The translations under genes were made by a program, and so were the position numbers. Positions 1 through 9,232 of a DNA stretch of 64,000 nt are shown in pieces; position 1 is the stretch's first letter, and each line of letters opens with the position of its first letter. This stretch comes from Methylobacterium durans (GTDB taxonomy: Bacteria; Pseudomonadota; Alphaproteobacteria; Rhizobiales; Beijerinckiaceae). The notes under the pieces are model-generated. The model was given only the letters and a program-made list of their open reading frames with translations. It ran no database searches and had not been told where the DNA came from. The DNA lies in contig NZ_CP029550.1 in NCBI RefSeq assembly GCF_003173715.1, forward strand, positions 2,728,001-2,792,000, in the 5' to 3' direction.

Positions 1-826
1 ACCGTCCAGACCTTGAGGGCGTCGCGCTTCTCCATGACGACGGTGGAGTGCAGGAGCGCGGTCCCGGCGATCCAGGGCATCAGCGAGGCGTTCTCGACCG
101 GGTCCCAGAACCACCAGCCGCCCCAGCCGAGCTCGTAATAGGCCCAGTACGAGCCCATCGCGATGCCGAGCGTCAGGAAGCTCCAGGCGATCAGAGTCCA
201 GGGCCGCACGGCCCGGGCCCAGACGGCGTCGATGCGGCCCTCGATGAGCGCGGCCGCCGCGAAGGCGAAGGTGATCGAGAAGCCGACATAGCCCACGTAG
301 AGGAGCGGCGGGTGCACCGCGAGGCCGACATCCTGCAGGAGCGGGTTGAGGTCGTTGCCCTCGATCGGCGCTGGCATGGCGCGGGTGAAGGGGTTCGAGG
401 TCGTGATGATGAACAGGACGAACACGAAGGTGATGAGGCCCTGCACCGCGAGGGTGTTGGCCCGCAGCACCGGCGGCACCGAATCGTGGGCCGCCGCCAC
501 CAGCGCCCCGAACAGGGTGAGGATCAGGATCCAGAGGAGCATCGACCCCTCGTGGTTCCCCAGACGCCGGAGAGCTTGTAGAGGAAGGGCTTGGTGGTGT
601 GCGAGTTCTCGACGACGTTCTGGACCGAGAAGTCGGAGGTCGCGTGCGCGTAGGTGAGCGCCGCGAAGGCGAAGAGCACGCAGGCGAAGGCGCCGAGCGC
701 CGCGGGCGTGGCCACCTGGCGCAGGGCCGAATCGCCCGTGCGGGCGGCCCAGACCGGCATCACCGCCTGGACGAGGGAGAGCGCGAGCGCGAGCGCGAGC
801 GCGAAATGGCCGACCTCGACGAGCAC
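1..826 (-). pseudogene. ccmF: Cytochrome c-type biogenesis protein CcmF (5' part, frameshifted as read, runs off left edge)
   Basis: Inner-membrane haem lyase component that, with CcmE and CcmH, ligates haem to apocytochrome c. The N-terminus is a hydrophobic helix (MLVEVGHFALALALALSL) followed by VWGNHEGSMLLW, the conserved CcmF start. Further on, PPLLYVGYVGFS and the WWFWDPVENASLMPW haem-handling signature are readable down to base 1. The frame breaks at about 557-562: one G (plus strand) is missing from a short run, so the first frame ends after about 90 residues in nonsense and the second frame continues cleanly. The restored protein has no internal stop. The gene lies 32 bp downstream of ccmE in the same direction, as in other alphaproteobacterial ccm operons. 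The C-terminal half is outside the window. Confidence 0.9.
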
Positions 827-858
827 TGGCTATCCTTCCCTTGCCTGTCCCACGCGCG

Positions 859-1386
859 TCATCGCTCGCTGCGCGGTCCGAGGGCCTTGTCGTTGGCCGT
901 CGCGGATTTGCCCGCGTCCTTGCCGGCTGCGTCCTTGCCCGCGTCCTTGCCCGAACCCTCCTGCCATCGCCCCTGCGCCTTCAGCGCGTCGGCCACCTCG
1001 CGGGGCATGTAGGATTCGTCGTGCTTGGCGAGCACGGTGTCGGCGCGGAAGAGGCCGCCGGGCTCCAGCACCCCCTCCGTCACCACGCCCTGGCCCTCGC
1101 GGAACAGGTCCGGCAGCAGGCCCTTGTAGGTGACCTGCACGGTGGCGTTGGTGTCGGTGACGGCGAAATCGATCTTCTGGTCCGTGCCGCGCTGGAGCGA
1201 GCCCTCCTTCACGAGCCCGCCGAGGCGGAAGCGCGTGCCGGGGGCCACCCCCTGATTCGCGACCTCGGTGGGCGAGCGGAAGAACACGATCGAGCCGCTC
1301 ATCGCGGACAGGATCAGCCCGACCGCGAGCGCCAGCACGGCGCCGCAGGCGGTGATCAGGACGAGGCGGCGGCTCTTGCGGGTCAC
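859..1386 (-). CDS. ccmE: Cytochrome c-type biogenesis haem chaperone CcmE
   Basis: Periplasmic haem chaperone that carries haem covalently on a histidine to CcmF. One N-terminal membrane anchor (residues about 6-28) is followed by the OB-fold body ([29 protein letters not shown]). The haem-binding His lies in [13 protein letters not shown]. The GTG start ([11 protein letters not shown]) is preferred because the family normally begins there. An ATG at 1455 would add 23 Arg/Pro-rich residues and overlap the ccmI-ccmE spacer. The C-terminal tail is a lysine/aspartate/glycine repeat ([15 protein letters not shown]), a common variable tail in the family. It sits between ccmI and ccmF. Confidence 0.92.
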   Translation of the reverse strand: MTRKSRRLVLITACGAVLALAVGLILSAMSGSIVFFRSPTEVANQGVAPGTRFRLGGLVKEGSLQRGTDQKIDFAVTDTNATVQVTYKGLLPDLFREGQGVVTEGVLEPGGLFRADTVLAKHDESYMPREVADALKAQGRWQEGSGKDAGKDAAGKDAGKSATANDKALGPRSER

Positions 1387-1533
1387 GGTTTCGGGATCCT
1401 GCTGCCGGAGCGGACGGCGCGACCGGGCATCGGCCCCGCGCACCGGTCTTCGCATACATTAACGGGAGAAGGGTGTCGGCTCGGGCGCCGCGCGGGTCAA
1501 GGGCCGCGGCCGGGACCGATTGTCAGGGGTGGC

Positions 1534-3033
1534 TCACGGCTTCGTGCTCGTCCCGTGCAGGTCGAGCTCGCGGGCGAGGGCGTCGAGGCGCTCCACCGCG
1601 CCCGTATCCGCCGCAAGCGCCATGCGGGCCCGGTCGAGGGTGCGGCTCGCCTGCTTGCGCTCACCGAGCGCGCTGTAGGAGCGCACGAGGCGCAGCCACT
1701 CGTCCGGGGTGCCGCCCTTGGCGGAGAGCCGCCGGTCGAGGCCGGCCACCATGCCGCGGATCGCCGCGTCGCGCTCGGCCGCCGGCATCGCCTTGACGGC
1801 GGCCACCGCCGCCTCGGTGTCGGCCCGCGACTCGGCGTCCGCCACCGCGGGTTTCGCCACCGTCCCGGACAGCGGATTGGCCCGCGTGCGGGGCTCGGGG
1901 TTCGTGTCGGTCGCCTTGCCGGGAGCGAGGCCGAGCTCCTTCGCCTGGGCGTCGAGGCGCTCCAGCGCCGTCCCGTCGGCGCCGAGGGCGGAGCGGGCGC
2001 GTTCCAAGGCCGAGAGCGCCTTGTCGCGCTCGCCGAGCACGCTGCGCGAGCGCACGAGGCGCAGCCATTCCTCCACCGTGCCGCCCTGCTTGGCGAGGCG
2101 CTGGTCGAGGCCGTCGACCATGCCGCGGATCGCGGCGTTCGGGTCGGGCGCGGCACCGGCCTCCTGCGGCGCACCCGGCGCCGCAGGCTCGGCCTTCAGG
2201 CGGGCGAGGTTCTCGCGCACCATGCCCTGCCAGGGCGCGTCCGCCGGCCCCGCCTCGGCGAGCGTCGTATAATGCTGGATCGCACCCGCCGTGTCGCCGG
2301 CCTGCTCGGCCGCGCGGGCGAGGTAGAAGCGCGGCTTGGCCGAGGCGGCGTCGAGGGCGACGGCGCGCTCGAAGATGGCCTTCGCCTCGGGCGGCACGAC
2401 GCCGTTGCCGGCCGCGACCAGGGCCTCGCCCCAATCGCCGAGCACCTGCGGCGTCTCGCCCTTGAGCCGGGCCACCGCCTCATAGGCGCGGGCCGCGTCG
2501 TCGAAGCGGCCGAGCCGCATGTAGACGGGGGCCAGCACGGCCCAGCCGCGGGCGTCGCCGGGATCGGCGGCGAGCTTGGCCTCGATCTGGCCGATCGCCT
2601 TCATCAGGTCGTCGTTGCTCGTCTGCGCCGCCTGCCGGTCGGCCGCACTCTGCGCGGGCAGGTTCGGCGAGCCGTAGAGGCCGTAGGCGAGGAGCGCGAC
2701 GAGGGGGATGGTCGAGAGCGCGAAGGCGGAGGCCGCGCGGCGCTGGCGCAGATGCGGCTCGGCGAGGCCCTTCGCGTCGGTGGCGACACCCGCGCGGTTC
2801 GCCCGCAGCAGGCGGCGGGCGGCCTCCGTGCGGGCGGCCTCGGCCTCGGTCGGCGCGATCAGGCCGCGGCCGAGGTCGCGCTCGATCTCGGCGAGCTGGT
2901 CCTCGTAGAATCCGGTCTCGGTCGCGGCTTGCCCGGCCTCGGCGACGGCGTTGGCGCGGCGCGACATCGGCCAGAGCAGGGCGAGAACCGCCGCGCCGGT
3001 CATGAACGCCAGGATGAACCAGATCGCCGTCAT
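1534..3033 (-). CDS. ccmI: c-type cytochrome biogenesis protein CcmI (CycH-like)
   Basis: Apocytochrome c chaperone of the Ccm system. Two N-terminal membrane segments flank a cytoplasmic loop (residues about 1-20 and 95-115) with the family sequence FYEDQLAEIERDLGRGLI. A periplasmic TPR region follows (DARGWAVLAPVYMRLGRFDDA; AAYRAEAVARL-type repeats). The C-terminal half holds two near-identical units of about 75 residues, both beginning AAIRGMV.GLD.RL, joined by a proline/threonine-rich linker. The length (499 aa) exceeds a basic CcmI because of this duplication. It is the first gene of the ccmI-E-F set in this window. Confidence 0.9.
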   Translation of the reverse strand: MTAIWFILAFMTGAAVLALLWPMSRRANAVAEAGQAATETGFYEDQLAEIERDLGRGLIAPTEAEAARTEAARRLLRANRAGVATDAKGLAEPHLRQRRAASAFALSTIPLVALLAYGLYGSPNLPAQSAADRQAAQTSNDDLMKAIGQIEAKLAADPGDARGWAVLAPVYMRLGRFDDAARAYEAVARLKGETPQVLGDWGEALVAAGNGVVPPEAKAIFERAVALDAASAKPRFYLARAAEQAGDTAGAIQHYTTLAEAGPADAPWQGMVRENLARLKAEPAAPGAPQEAGAAPDPNAAIRGMVDGLDQRLAKQGGTVEEWLRLVRSRSVLGERDKALSALERARSALGADGTALERLDAQAKELGLAPGKATDTNPEPRTRANPLSGTVAKPAVADAESRADTEAAVAAVKAMPAAERDAAIRGMVAGLDRRLSAKGGTPDEWLRLVRSYSALGERKQASRTLDRARMALAADTGAVERLDALARELDLHGTSTKP

Positions 3034-3236
3034 CGAACCTCAGATTGCCCGGATCCGCGGACCGTCCCGGCCCGCCCGCGCCTTCCCGCGATCCTCGTGG
3101 ACGCGATCCCGTGTGTTGCGATCCATGTAAAGCCGCGCGGAGCCCCGCACGACGCGTCCGCCGGGCGACACGGTGTCACGCGAGACGGCGCGGTGACAAG
3201 CGCGGGGCCGGCCGGCAGCCGGCCGGGACCTGGAAT

Positions 3237-4655
3237 TCAGTGGTGCGCCGCCGCGGCCGGCGCGTCGCCCGGCACCTCCAGCACCGCCCGCAGGCCCCCG
3301 AGGCTCGCCTGCTCCAGGCGGAAGCGCCCGCGATAGAGGGCGGCGAGGTCGGCGACGATCGAGAGGCCGAGGCCGGAGCCCGGCTTCGTCTCGTCGAGGC
3401 GGCGCCCGCGGCCGATCACGGCCTCGCGGGCCTCCGGCGGCAGGCCGGGGCCGTCGTCCTCGATGGCGACGAGGAGGTGGGGATAATCGTCCTTCCCGAT
3501 CGCCTCGGCGCGGATCGCGACGCGCCCGTGCGCCCATTTCGAGGCGTTGTCGACGAGGTTGCCCACCATCTCCTCGAAATCCTGGCGCTCGCCGCGGAAG
3601 CGCAGGCCCGCCGGCACGCTGACCTCGTAGGCGATGTCCTTGTCGCGGTAGATCTTGCCGAAGGTGCGAACCAGCCCGGCGAGCGCCGGCTCGACCTCCG
3701 TCGAGGTGCCGAGCGTGCCCGCGAGCGCGGCCGCGCGGGCGCGGTCGAGGTAGTAGTTCACTTGGTCGCGCATCAGGCTCGCCTGCTCGCGGATCTTGGC
3801 CGACAGCTCCTCCGGGGCGTCGGCGCTGCCGACCTCGTTGACGATGATCGAGAGCGGCGTCTTCAGGGCGTGGGCGAGATTGCCGACCTGGGTGCGGGCC
3901 CGCTCCAGGATCTCCCGGTTCGTCTCGATGAGGAGGTTCACCTCTCCCGCGAGCGGCGCGATGTCGGGCGGGTAGGAGCCGGTGATCCGGTCGGCCTCGC
4001 CGCGGCGGATGGCGCCGAGCGCCGCGCGCAGCTGCGCCAGCGGCGCGAGGCCGAAGCGGATCTGCAGGAGCGTGGTGAGCGCCAGGAACAGGCCGAGCAG
4101 GCCGAAGGTGACGAAGAGCGAGAAGCGGAAGCGGTCGACGTCGTTCACGATCTCGTCGGCCGGGCCGGCGATGCGCACCGTGTAGCGGCCCTCCTCGCCG
4201 AGATCGACGTCGCGCTCGATGATGCGCAGCAGCCGGTCGTCCTGGGCGCGGCCGTAGCCCTGGCGGATCTGGCCGATTCCGGCCCGGCCGTCCGGGTTGG
4301 TGGCGGCTTTCAGGGGCACGCCGACGAGGGAGCGCGAGGTGCGCAGGTCCCGCGGCTTCGCGTCGGGGCGCCCGACCTGCCAGTACCAGCCGGAGAGCGG
4401 CAGGTCGAAGCGCGGGTCGCCGAGCGAGAAGGAGCGGCTCTCGGGGTCGCTCGGCGAGACGAGATCGGTGGCGAGGTTGTTGGCGAAGACGAGGAGCCGG
4501 CTGTCGAAGGCGCGCTCGGTATTCTCGCGGTAGAGGGTGGTCAGGATCCAGGCCGCGATCAGCAGGATCGCGGAACTCGCCAGCAGCGCCGAGACGGCAA
4601 GCCGCACCGCGATGGAGCGCTGCCGGAGGGAGAAGAAGGTGAGGAGGGCGGTCAT
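3237..4655 (-). CDS. Two-component sensor histidine kinase (PhoQ-like)
   Basis: Inner-membrane sensor kinase of 472 aa. It has TM1 at about residues 18-40, a periplasmic sensor loop, TM2 at about 178-200 and a HAMP-like linker. The phospho-acceptor is H262 (GNLAHALKTPL), the N-box is NLVDNASKWA (N370), and the G-boxes are IEDDGPGLPPE and GSGLGLSIVADL. All catalytic motifs are intact. The H-box HALKTPL is the PhoQ/ChvG-type variant. The matching OmpR-family regulator appears to be the gene at 9233-9910, separated by a chemoreceptor and Tad-like genes. That pairing is inference from gene type, direction and the adjoining PepSY gene. Confidence 0.88.
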   Translation of the reverse strand: MTALLTFFSLRQRSIAVRLAVSALLASSAILLIAAWILTTLYRENTERAFDSRLLVFANNLATDLVSPSDPESRSFSLGDPRFDLPLSGWYWQVGRPDAKPRDLRTSRSLVGVPLKAATNPDGRAGIGQIRQGYGRAQDDRLLRIIERDVDLGEEGRYTVRIAGPADEIVNDVDRFRFSLFVTFGLLGLFLALTTLLQIRFGLAPLAQLRAALGAIRRGEADRITGSYPPDIAPLAGEVNLLIETNREILERARTQVGNLAHALKTPLSIIVNEVGSADAPEELSAKIREQASLMRDQVNYYLDRARAAALAGTLGTSTEVEPALAGLVRTFGKIYRDKDIAYEVSVPAGLRFRGERQDFEEMVGNLVDNASKWAHGRVAIRAEAIGKDDYPHLLVAIEDDGPGLPPEAREAVIGRGRRLDETKPGSGLGLSIVADLAALYRGRFRLEQASLGGLRAVLEVPGDAPAAAAHH

Positions 4656-4833
4656 GGCGGGCTGCGGGCCGGGCCGCTGGCCGGCCGCCTTGTGGTCTCG
4701 CGAGGTCGGGCCCCTGCGGTAGCACCCCCGGGCCCGGCCGAGAAGGCGTCCGCCCCTCAGACGAACTGCAGGCCGACCTCGTGGCCCTCGCGCCGCGTGA
4801 CCGTGCAGGCCTGGCGCCGCCCGTCATGGCCGG

Positions 4834-6747
4834 TCACCAGGGTGATCCGATCGGGCAGGGGGGCGCGTCGTGCAGGTGGATCTTGGCGCCGCTCGCCGAG
4901 AGGTTGCGGATCGTGCAATCCAGCGTGCGGCCGCCGCCGAGGTCGATCGTCGCCGCGAGGAGGACGCGGGTGCGGCGGTCGGCCCGGCGCTCCTCCATGC
5001 CCACCGTCCAGTCGTCGAGGCTCATGCTAATGCTCGACACGCCGTTGGCCGCTTGCCGCATGCTGCCGAGGATCGCACCGGTCGACGCGCTCTGACGGAC
5101 GGTCGCGGACGCGACCTCGTCGACGTAGCCGCTGATCGTACCGATGGCCGCGGTGATCGCGCCGAGCTTTGCCGCGACGTCGGCCGAGGCGCCCTGCATG
5201 TCGGCGATCTCCGAGGAGATCTTGCCCGTCGCGGTGGTGGTCTGCGTCGCGAGGCTCTTCACCTCGGCCGCGACGACCGCGAAGCCGCGGCCCGCCGCGC
5301 CGGCGCGCGCGGCCTCGATCGTGGCGTTGAGGGCGAGGAGGTTGATCTGCTCGGCGATGCCGGTGATCAGCTGGACCACGCTGCCCATCGCGTCCGCGGC
5401 CTCGCGCAGGCGCACCGTCGAGGCGTCGGCCTCGTGCGTCCGGCCGTGGATGTCGTCCACCGCCGCCTTCGATCGCGCCATGCTCCGCGAGATCGACTGG
5501 GCGGACACGTCCATCGCCTCGGCGGCGTCCGTCACCGTCTGCACGTTGTCGAGCGTCCGCTCCGCCGCGTCGATGGCGACCTTGCGGGCCTCCATGCTGG
5601 CGGTCACGTCGGTGGCGTACTTCACCACCTTCGCGAGCCGCCCGTCCGGGCCGAAGACGGGATTGTAGCTCGCCTGGATCCAGACCGAGCGGCCGTTTCG
5701 GCCGAAGCGCTGGAACATGCCGGCGATGAAGTCGCCCTGGCGCAGGCGCTCCCAGAAGGCGGCGTATTCCGGGCTCCTGGCGTAGTCGGGCTCCACGAAC
5801 ATGCTGTGGTGCCGGCCCCGCACCTCGTCGACCCGGTAGCCGATTGCGGCGAGGAAGTTCTCGTTCGCGTCAAGGATGCGCCCGCTCGGATCGAACTGGA
5901 TCACCGCCTGCGAGCGGTTGACGGCGGCGAGCTGCCCGGCGGCGTCGGCATTGGCCCGCTTCTCGGTCGTGATGTCGGTCGCGTATTTGACAACCTTGAA
6001 GACCGACCCGTCGAGATTCCGAATCGGATTGTAGCTCGCCTGCAGCCAGATCTCGCGGCCGTCGCGCCCGCGCCGCCTGTACTCGCCGGCCCCGTACTCC
6101 CCGCGCCGGAGCGCGGCCCAGAATGCCGCGTAGTCGGGGCTCTCCGCGTAGTCCGGCTCGACGAATATGCTGTGGTGACGTCCCACGATCTCGTCGAGGC
6201 GGTAGCCGACGGCGTCGAGGAAGTTGCGGTTCGCCGACAGGATGTTGCCGTCAAGGTCGAACTGAATGACCGCCTGCGACAGGCCGATGGCGTCGATCTC
6301 GCCCCGGAACTCGGCGTCGAGGCGCTTCTGGGCGGTGATGTTGGCGGCGAACTTCACCACGCTCACCGCGCGCCCGCGCGGGTCGAGAACGGGGTTGTAG
6401 GTCGCCTGCAGCCAGATCCGGCGCCCGTCGCGGCCGACGCGCTCGTACTCGCCCGACTGGAACGTGCCGGCACGAAGGTCGCGCCAGAAGGCTTCGTAGG
6501 CCGCGCTCCCGGCCTCGTCCGGCAGGACGAACATCCGGTGATGACGGCCGCGGATCTCGTCGAGGCCGTAGCCGACGAGGGCGAGGAAGTTGCCGTTCGC
6601 GTTCAGGATGGTCCCGTCCAAGCCGAACTCGATCGTTCCGAGCGAACGGTCGATCGCCTCGCCCCAGGCTTGGTTGACGGCGGAGCGGCGGGAAAGATTG
6701 CCCAGCATGACTGAGAGCGGCCTCGCGATGCGTGTGGTCCGAAGCAA
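4834..6747 (-). CDS. Soluble methyl-accepting chemotaxis protein with three PAS domains and a (frameshifted) PilZ domain
   Basis: Cytoplasmic chemoreceptor; no membrane segments. Three tandem PAS/PAC repeats occupy roughly residues 25-145, 150-270 and 275-390, each with ANxNFL..GY..DEI.GRHH and YNP..DG. The MCP hairpin tip ([18 protein letters not shown]) lies near residue 480. The C-terminus starts a PilZ c-di-GMP-binding domain ([12 protein letters not shown], then NLSASGAKI). The frame stops early at 4834 because of a G6 run at 4858-4863. With G5 the protein continues another 27 or so residues and ends at 4757, completing the PilZ fold ([17 protein letters not shown]). One base is therefore probably extra. 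The expected role is coupling energy/redox or ligand sensing to motility and c-di-GMP. Confidence 0.88.
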   Translation of the reverse strand: MLRTTRIARPLSVMLGNLSRRSAVNQAWGEAIDRSLGTIEFGLDGTILNANGNFLALVGYGLDEIRGRHHRMFVLPDEAGSAAYEAFWRDLRAGTFQSGEYERVGRDGRRIWLQATYNPVLDPRGRAVSVVKFAANITAQKRLDAEFRGEIDAIGLSQAVIQFDLDGNILSANRNFLDAVGYRLDEIVGRHHSIFVEPDYAESPDYAAFWAALRRGEYGAGEYRRRGRDGREIWLQASYNPIRNLDGSVFKVVKYATDITTEKRANADAAGQLAAVNRSQAVIQFDPSGRILDANENFLAAIGYRVDEVRGRHHSMFVEPDYARSPEYAAFWERLRQGDFIAGMFQRFGRNGRSVWIQASYNPVFGPDGRLAKVVKYATDVTASMEARKVAIDAAERTLDNVQTVTDAAEAMDVSAQSISRSMARSKAAVDDIHGRTHEADASTVRLREAADAMGSVVQLITGIAEQINLLALNATIEAARAGAAGRGFAVVAAEVKSLATQTTTATGKISSEIADMQGASADVAAKLGAITAAIGTISGYVDEVASATVRQSASTGAILGSMRQAANGVSSISMSLDDWTVGMEERRADRRTRVLLAATIDLGGGRTLDCTIRNLSASGAKIHLHDAPPCPIGSPW

Positions 6748-7112
6748 TGCCGAAGAATGATCAACAAGACATTAACATTGACAATATTCTACATTGATCG
6801 AGTTCACGTTGTAATGAACAGATCTAGGCTGTATTGTTCCGACCTCCGCGTGGCCTAAGCCAGTCGGTCCGCTGCCCCCATCTTGACGGGTCGTCGGCCC
6901 CGCAATGGCCGTCCTCGGCCCGATCGCCCCGCCGGGCGATGCGCGAAACCTCGCCAGAACTGACGAGATGGCGTCTTTTTCAGGTTTAAATGAACCGTTT
7001 TTGTCCAATAGCAGAGGAATGTCCTCTGATATTCCGTTGACTCGGCCAGTCTTCCTTTATCGATGCAGCGCTACACTCGCATCGACCGGACTAAACTTCG
7101 AGCTGTGCCGAG
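6748..7112. other. AT-rich divergent intergenic region between the chemoreceptor and TadG-like gene
   Basis: A 365-bp stretch with no convincing gene. It is conspicuously A/T-rich for this genome, especially 6755-6840 and 6965-7060. It must hold the promoters for the leftward chemoreceptor and the rightward Tad-like operon. TTGACT at 7037-7042 followed by a T-rich tract is a possible -35, but no well-spaced -10 is clear. A 78-codon reading frame on the minus strand inside it lacks family resemblance and is not called. Confidence 0.5.
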
Positions 7113-8171
7113 ATGTTCGCAGACGACAGACGCGGCAGTATCGCCGTCATCCTCGCGATCGCGCTGCCCGTGCTCCTCGTCGGCGCGGGCGGTTCCATCG
7201 AGGCGTCGCGCGCCGTCTCCTACCGACACCGTCTCACCAGTGCGGTGGAACTGACCTGCACGCAGGGGCAGGCCTTCCTGACGATGCGCCGGGCCGCGGA
7301 TTTCGAGGCCGGGACGCTGACGCGGGACTACCAGCGCGAGGTCGACGAGATCGCCGCGCGCAACTTCGCGGCCAAGGATCTCGGCGGCGTCAAGGCCGTG
7401 ACGCGACCGACCTACACCAACCTTCACGTGGAGGCCCGCGCGACCCTGCCGCTCATCCTCGGCCGCATCCTGAGGACGGACAACGTCACCATCGGCGCGA
7501 GCCGGGACTGCCCGGTCGAGCTGGCCGCGAGCAGCGGCAAGCCGGAGGTGCTCATCTCCGAGTCGTTCGAGCGGCCGAGCCACGGCGTGAACTACAACAC
7601 CTGGGCCGTGCTCGGAACGGTCGGGAACGGCCGAGCCTGGAACGGCTGGACCACGCAGGCGGGCGGCATCGAGATCAACGGCCAGCGGGAACTGGCGAGC
7701 AACTCGATCCGCTTCGGCGACTTCTTCGCCGAGCTCGACAGCGACTGCGAGTACGCATGGGCCGCCCGCGGCAGCCCCGACTGCCACTCGAACTCGACCA
7801 TGTCGCGCATCCTGAACCTGACGCCGGGCGATTATCAGGTCCGCTACTGGTACATCGCCCGCCTGCGCGACCCGGCCCGGCCCGGCCAGATCATCTGCGG
7901 CGCGAAGGGCAGCGACGTGGATTGGTATCAGGTCGCCGGGCAGACCAACCGCATCGAGGTCTACGTCGAGAAATCGGGCCAGTACACGTTCCAGCCCGCG
8001 AACATGGTCGACGTCTGCGTGCAGGCCGATTCGTGGACCGAGCGGGTCGTCAACTTCACCGTCAAGGACGCCTCGGAATACCGGATCAGCTGGCGGGCGG
8101 CGGGCCGCGAGGACACCTATGGCGGGCTGATCGACTACCTCCGGATCTGCCGCAATGCCTGCCCGCTCTGA
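7113..8171 (+). CDS. TadG-like pilus-assembly protein with a C-terminal galactose-binding-like (DUF642-type) domain
   Basis: Residues 1-30 are a Tad pseudopilin-type segment (DRRGSIAVILAIALPVLLVGAGGSIEASRA), as in TadE/TadG proteins that are processed and embedded in the inner membrane. Instead of the usual von Willebrand domain, residues about 150-350 form a beta-rich region (SFERPS..., GGIEIN, STMSRILNLTPGDYQVRYWY, VDVCVQAD) that resembles DUF642/galactose-binding-fold adhesins. That resemblance is by eye and moderately secure. It is the first gene of a three-gene rightward set; its end overlaps the next start by 17 bp. Confidence 0.75.
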   Translation: MFADDRRGSIAVILAIALPVLLVGAGGSIEASRAVSYRHRLTSAVELTCTQGQAFLTMRRAADFEAGTLTRDYQREVDEIAARNFAAKDLGGVKAVTRPTYTNLHVEARATLPLILGRILRTDNVTIGASRDCPVELAASSGKPEVLISESFERPSHGVNYNTWAVLGTVGNGRAWNGWTTQAGGIEINGQRELASNSIRFGDFFAELDSDCEYAWAARGSPDCHSNSTMSRILNLTPGDYQVRYWYIARLRDPARPGQIICGAKGSDVDWYQVAGQTNRIEVYVEKSGQYTFQPANMVDVCVQADSWTERVVNFTVKDASEYRISWRAAGREDTYGGLIDYLRICRNACPL

Positions 8172-8652
8172 TGCCCGGCGATGGTGCCGGGGGTTGCGCA
8201 TCGCGGGCGCGTTCCGGCGGTTCGGCGCCTGCGCGCGCGGCGCCTCCGCGGTGGAGTTCGCGCTGCTGGCCTGGCCGATGATCGGCCTCGTCCTCGGCAT
8301 CCTCCAGTACGCCGTCGTCCAGTACGCGCAGGTCGTTCTCAGCGACCGGCTGCACCTCTCGGCCTCGAGGCCCGAGGCCGAGCTCCTGCTCGGCGACCGG
8401 GCCGGCTACAGGGCGCTCCTGTGCGGGAAGATCGTCGTCGTGCCCTCGGCGACCTGCCAGGCACGGCTCGTCGTGGAGCTAGCGCCCCTCTCGGCGAGCC
8501 CGACGGCCCCGACGCCGGTCAGGGGTGCCAGCTTCTCGGCGGGCCTGCCGAAGGAGGTCATGCTGCTGCGCGCGGCGCTCCCGATCCCGATCGTCATTCC
8601 CTTCGTCCCGGCGGTGACGGTGCAATCCTCCGTGGTCTACCGGAGGACCTGA
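8155..8652 (+). CDS. TadE-family minor pilin-like protein
   Basis: A 165-aa protein with a basic N-terminus and the TadE signature GASAVEFALLAWPMIGLVLGILQY around residues 28-52, a pseudopilin helix with the conserved Glu. The remainder is a small periplasmic domain with one Cys pair. TadE-like proteins are processed by the prepilin peptidase and belong to Flp/Tad pilus or related secretion machines. No tadA/B/C ATPase or platform genes lie nearby, so this is an orphan set. The start at 8155 overlaps the upstream gene; the stop overlaps the next ATG (TGATG). Confidence 0.8.
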   Translation: MPARSDARRWCRGLRIAGAFRRFGACARGASAVEFALLAWPMIGLVLGILQYAVVQYAQVVLSDRLHLSASRPEAELLLGDRAGYRALLCGKIVVVPSATCQARLVVELAPLSASPTAPTPVRGASFSAGLPKEVMLLRAALPIPIVIPFVPAVTVQSSVVYRRT

Positions 8653-9203
8653 TGGCCGGGCAGGGATGGCGCGCCGGCCTCTCGGACCGGGAGGGGGGAC
8701 TGGGCGTCGAGTTCGCGCTGCTGGCGTCGATCCTCCTCGTGGTGTTCGGCGGCGTGATCGACCTCGTCAGCCTGTCGGGGAAGATGCGGGAGATGGAGCG
8801 CTCCTCGACGCACGTGGCGGCGATCCTGACGAGTTGCCCGCGCCAGGGCAGCGACGGGTGCCTCAGCCGGACGATGCAGGATTACCGCGACCGGAAGGCG
8901 AACGCGCTGGTCGGCCTGCCGTCCGCCGCCTCCGTCGGCATCGCGCAGATCTCCCGGGTCCGGGGCGCCCTCCACGTCTGCGCCGGTCCGATGACCTACC
9001 TCGACGCGGACGTGGCCCAGGCTGCCCAGTCCGTGCTCGCGGACGGGGACACCGCGATCGTCGTGGTGATCCAGTCGGATTACCGGACGCTCCTGCCCGG
9101 CATCGCCCGCGCCTTCATGAGCCAGACCGGCAGGACGCTGCGCCGGTGGACGATCTCCGTCTACGACAGCCAGGCGGTCAGCTGCGGCGTCGCCGCCTCG
9201 TGA
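8652..9203 (+). CDS. TadE/TadG-like membrane-anchored protein
   Basis: A 183-aa protein with the TadE-type segment EGGLGVEFALLASILLVVFGGVIDLV (residues about 13-38) and a periplasmic domain rich in Val/Ala with three cysteines. It is the third gene of the Tad-like set and its ATG shares a base with the previous stop codon, so translational coupling is likely. The longer open frame starting near 8181 is out of frame with the upstream gene and was not used. Function beyond pseudopilin-like assembly is unknown. Confidence 0.72.
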   Translation: MAGQGWRAGLSDREGGLGVEFALLASILLVVFGGVIDLVSLSGKMREMERSSTHVAAILTSCPRQGSDGCLSRTMQDYRDRKANALVGLPSAASVGIAQISRVRGALHVCAGPMTYLDADVAQAAQSVLADGDTAIVVVIQSDYRTLLPGIARAFMSQTGRTLRRWTISVYDSQAVSCGVAAS

Positions 9204-9232
9204 CCTGGGAGGGAGCCGCTTGGGCGGCGCGC

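Noticed and set aside
841..3336. 831-codon plus-strand open frame over ccmE/ccmI
   Set aside because: It lies antisense to clear ccm genes, is rich in Arg/Gly/His filler and has no domain. This is a typical GC-rich shadow.
6772..7008. 78-codon minus-strand frame in the A/T-rich intergenic region
   Set aside because: No family resemblance, no good ribosome site, and it occupies the divergent promoter region.
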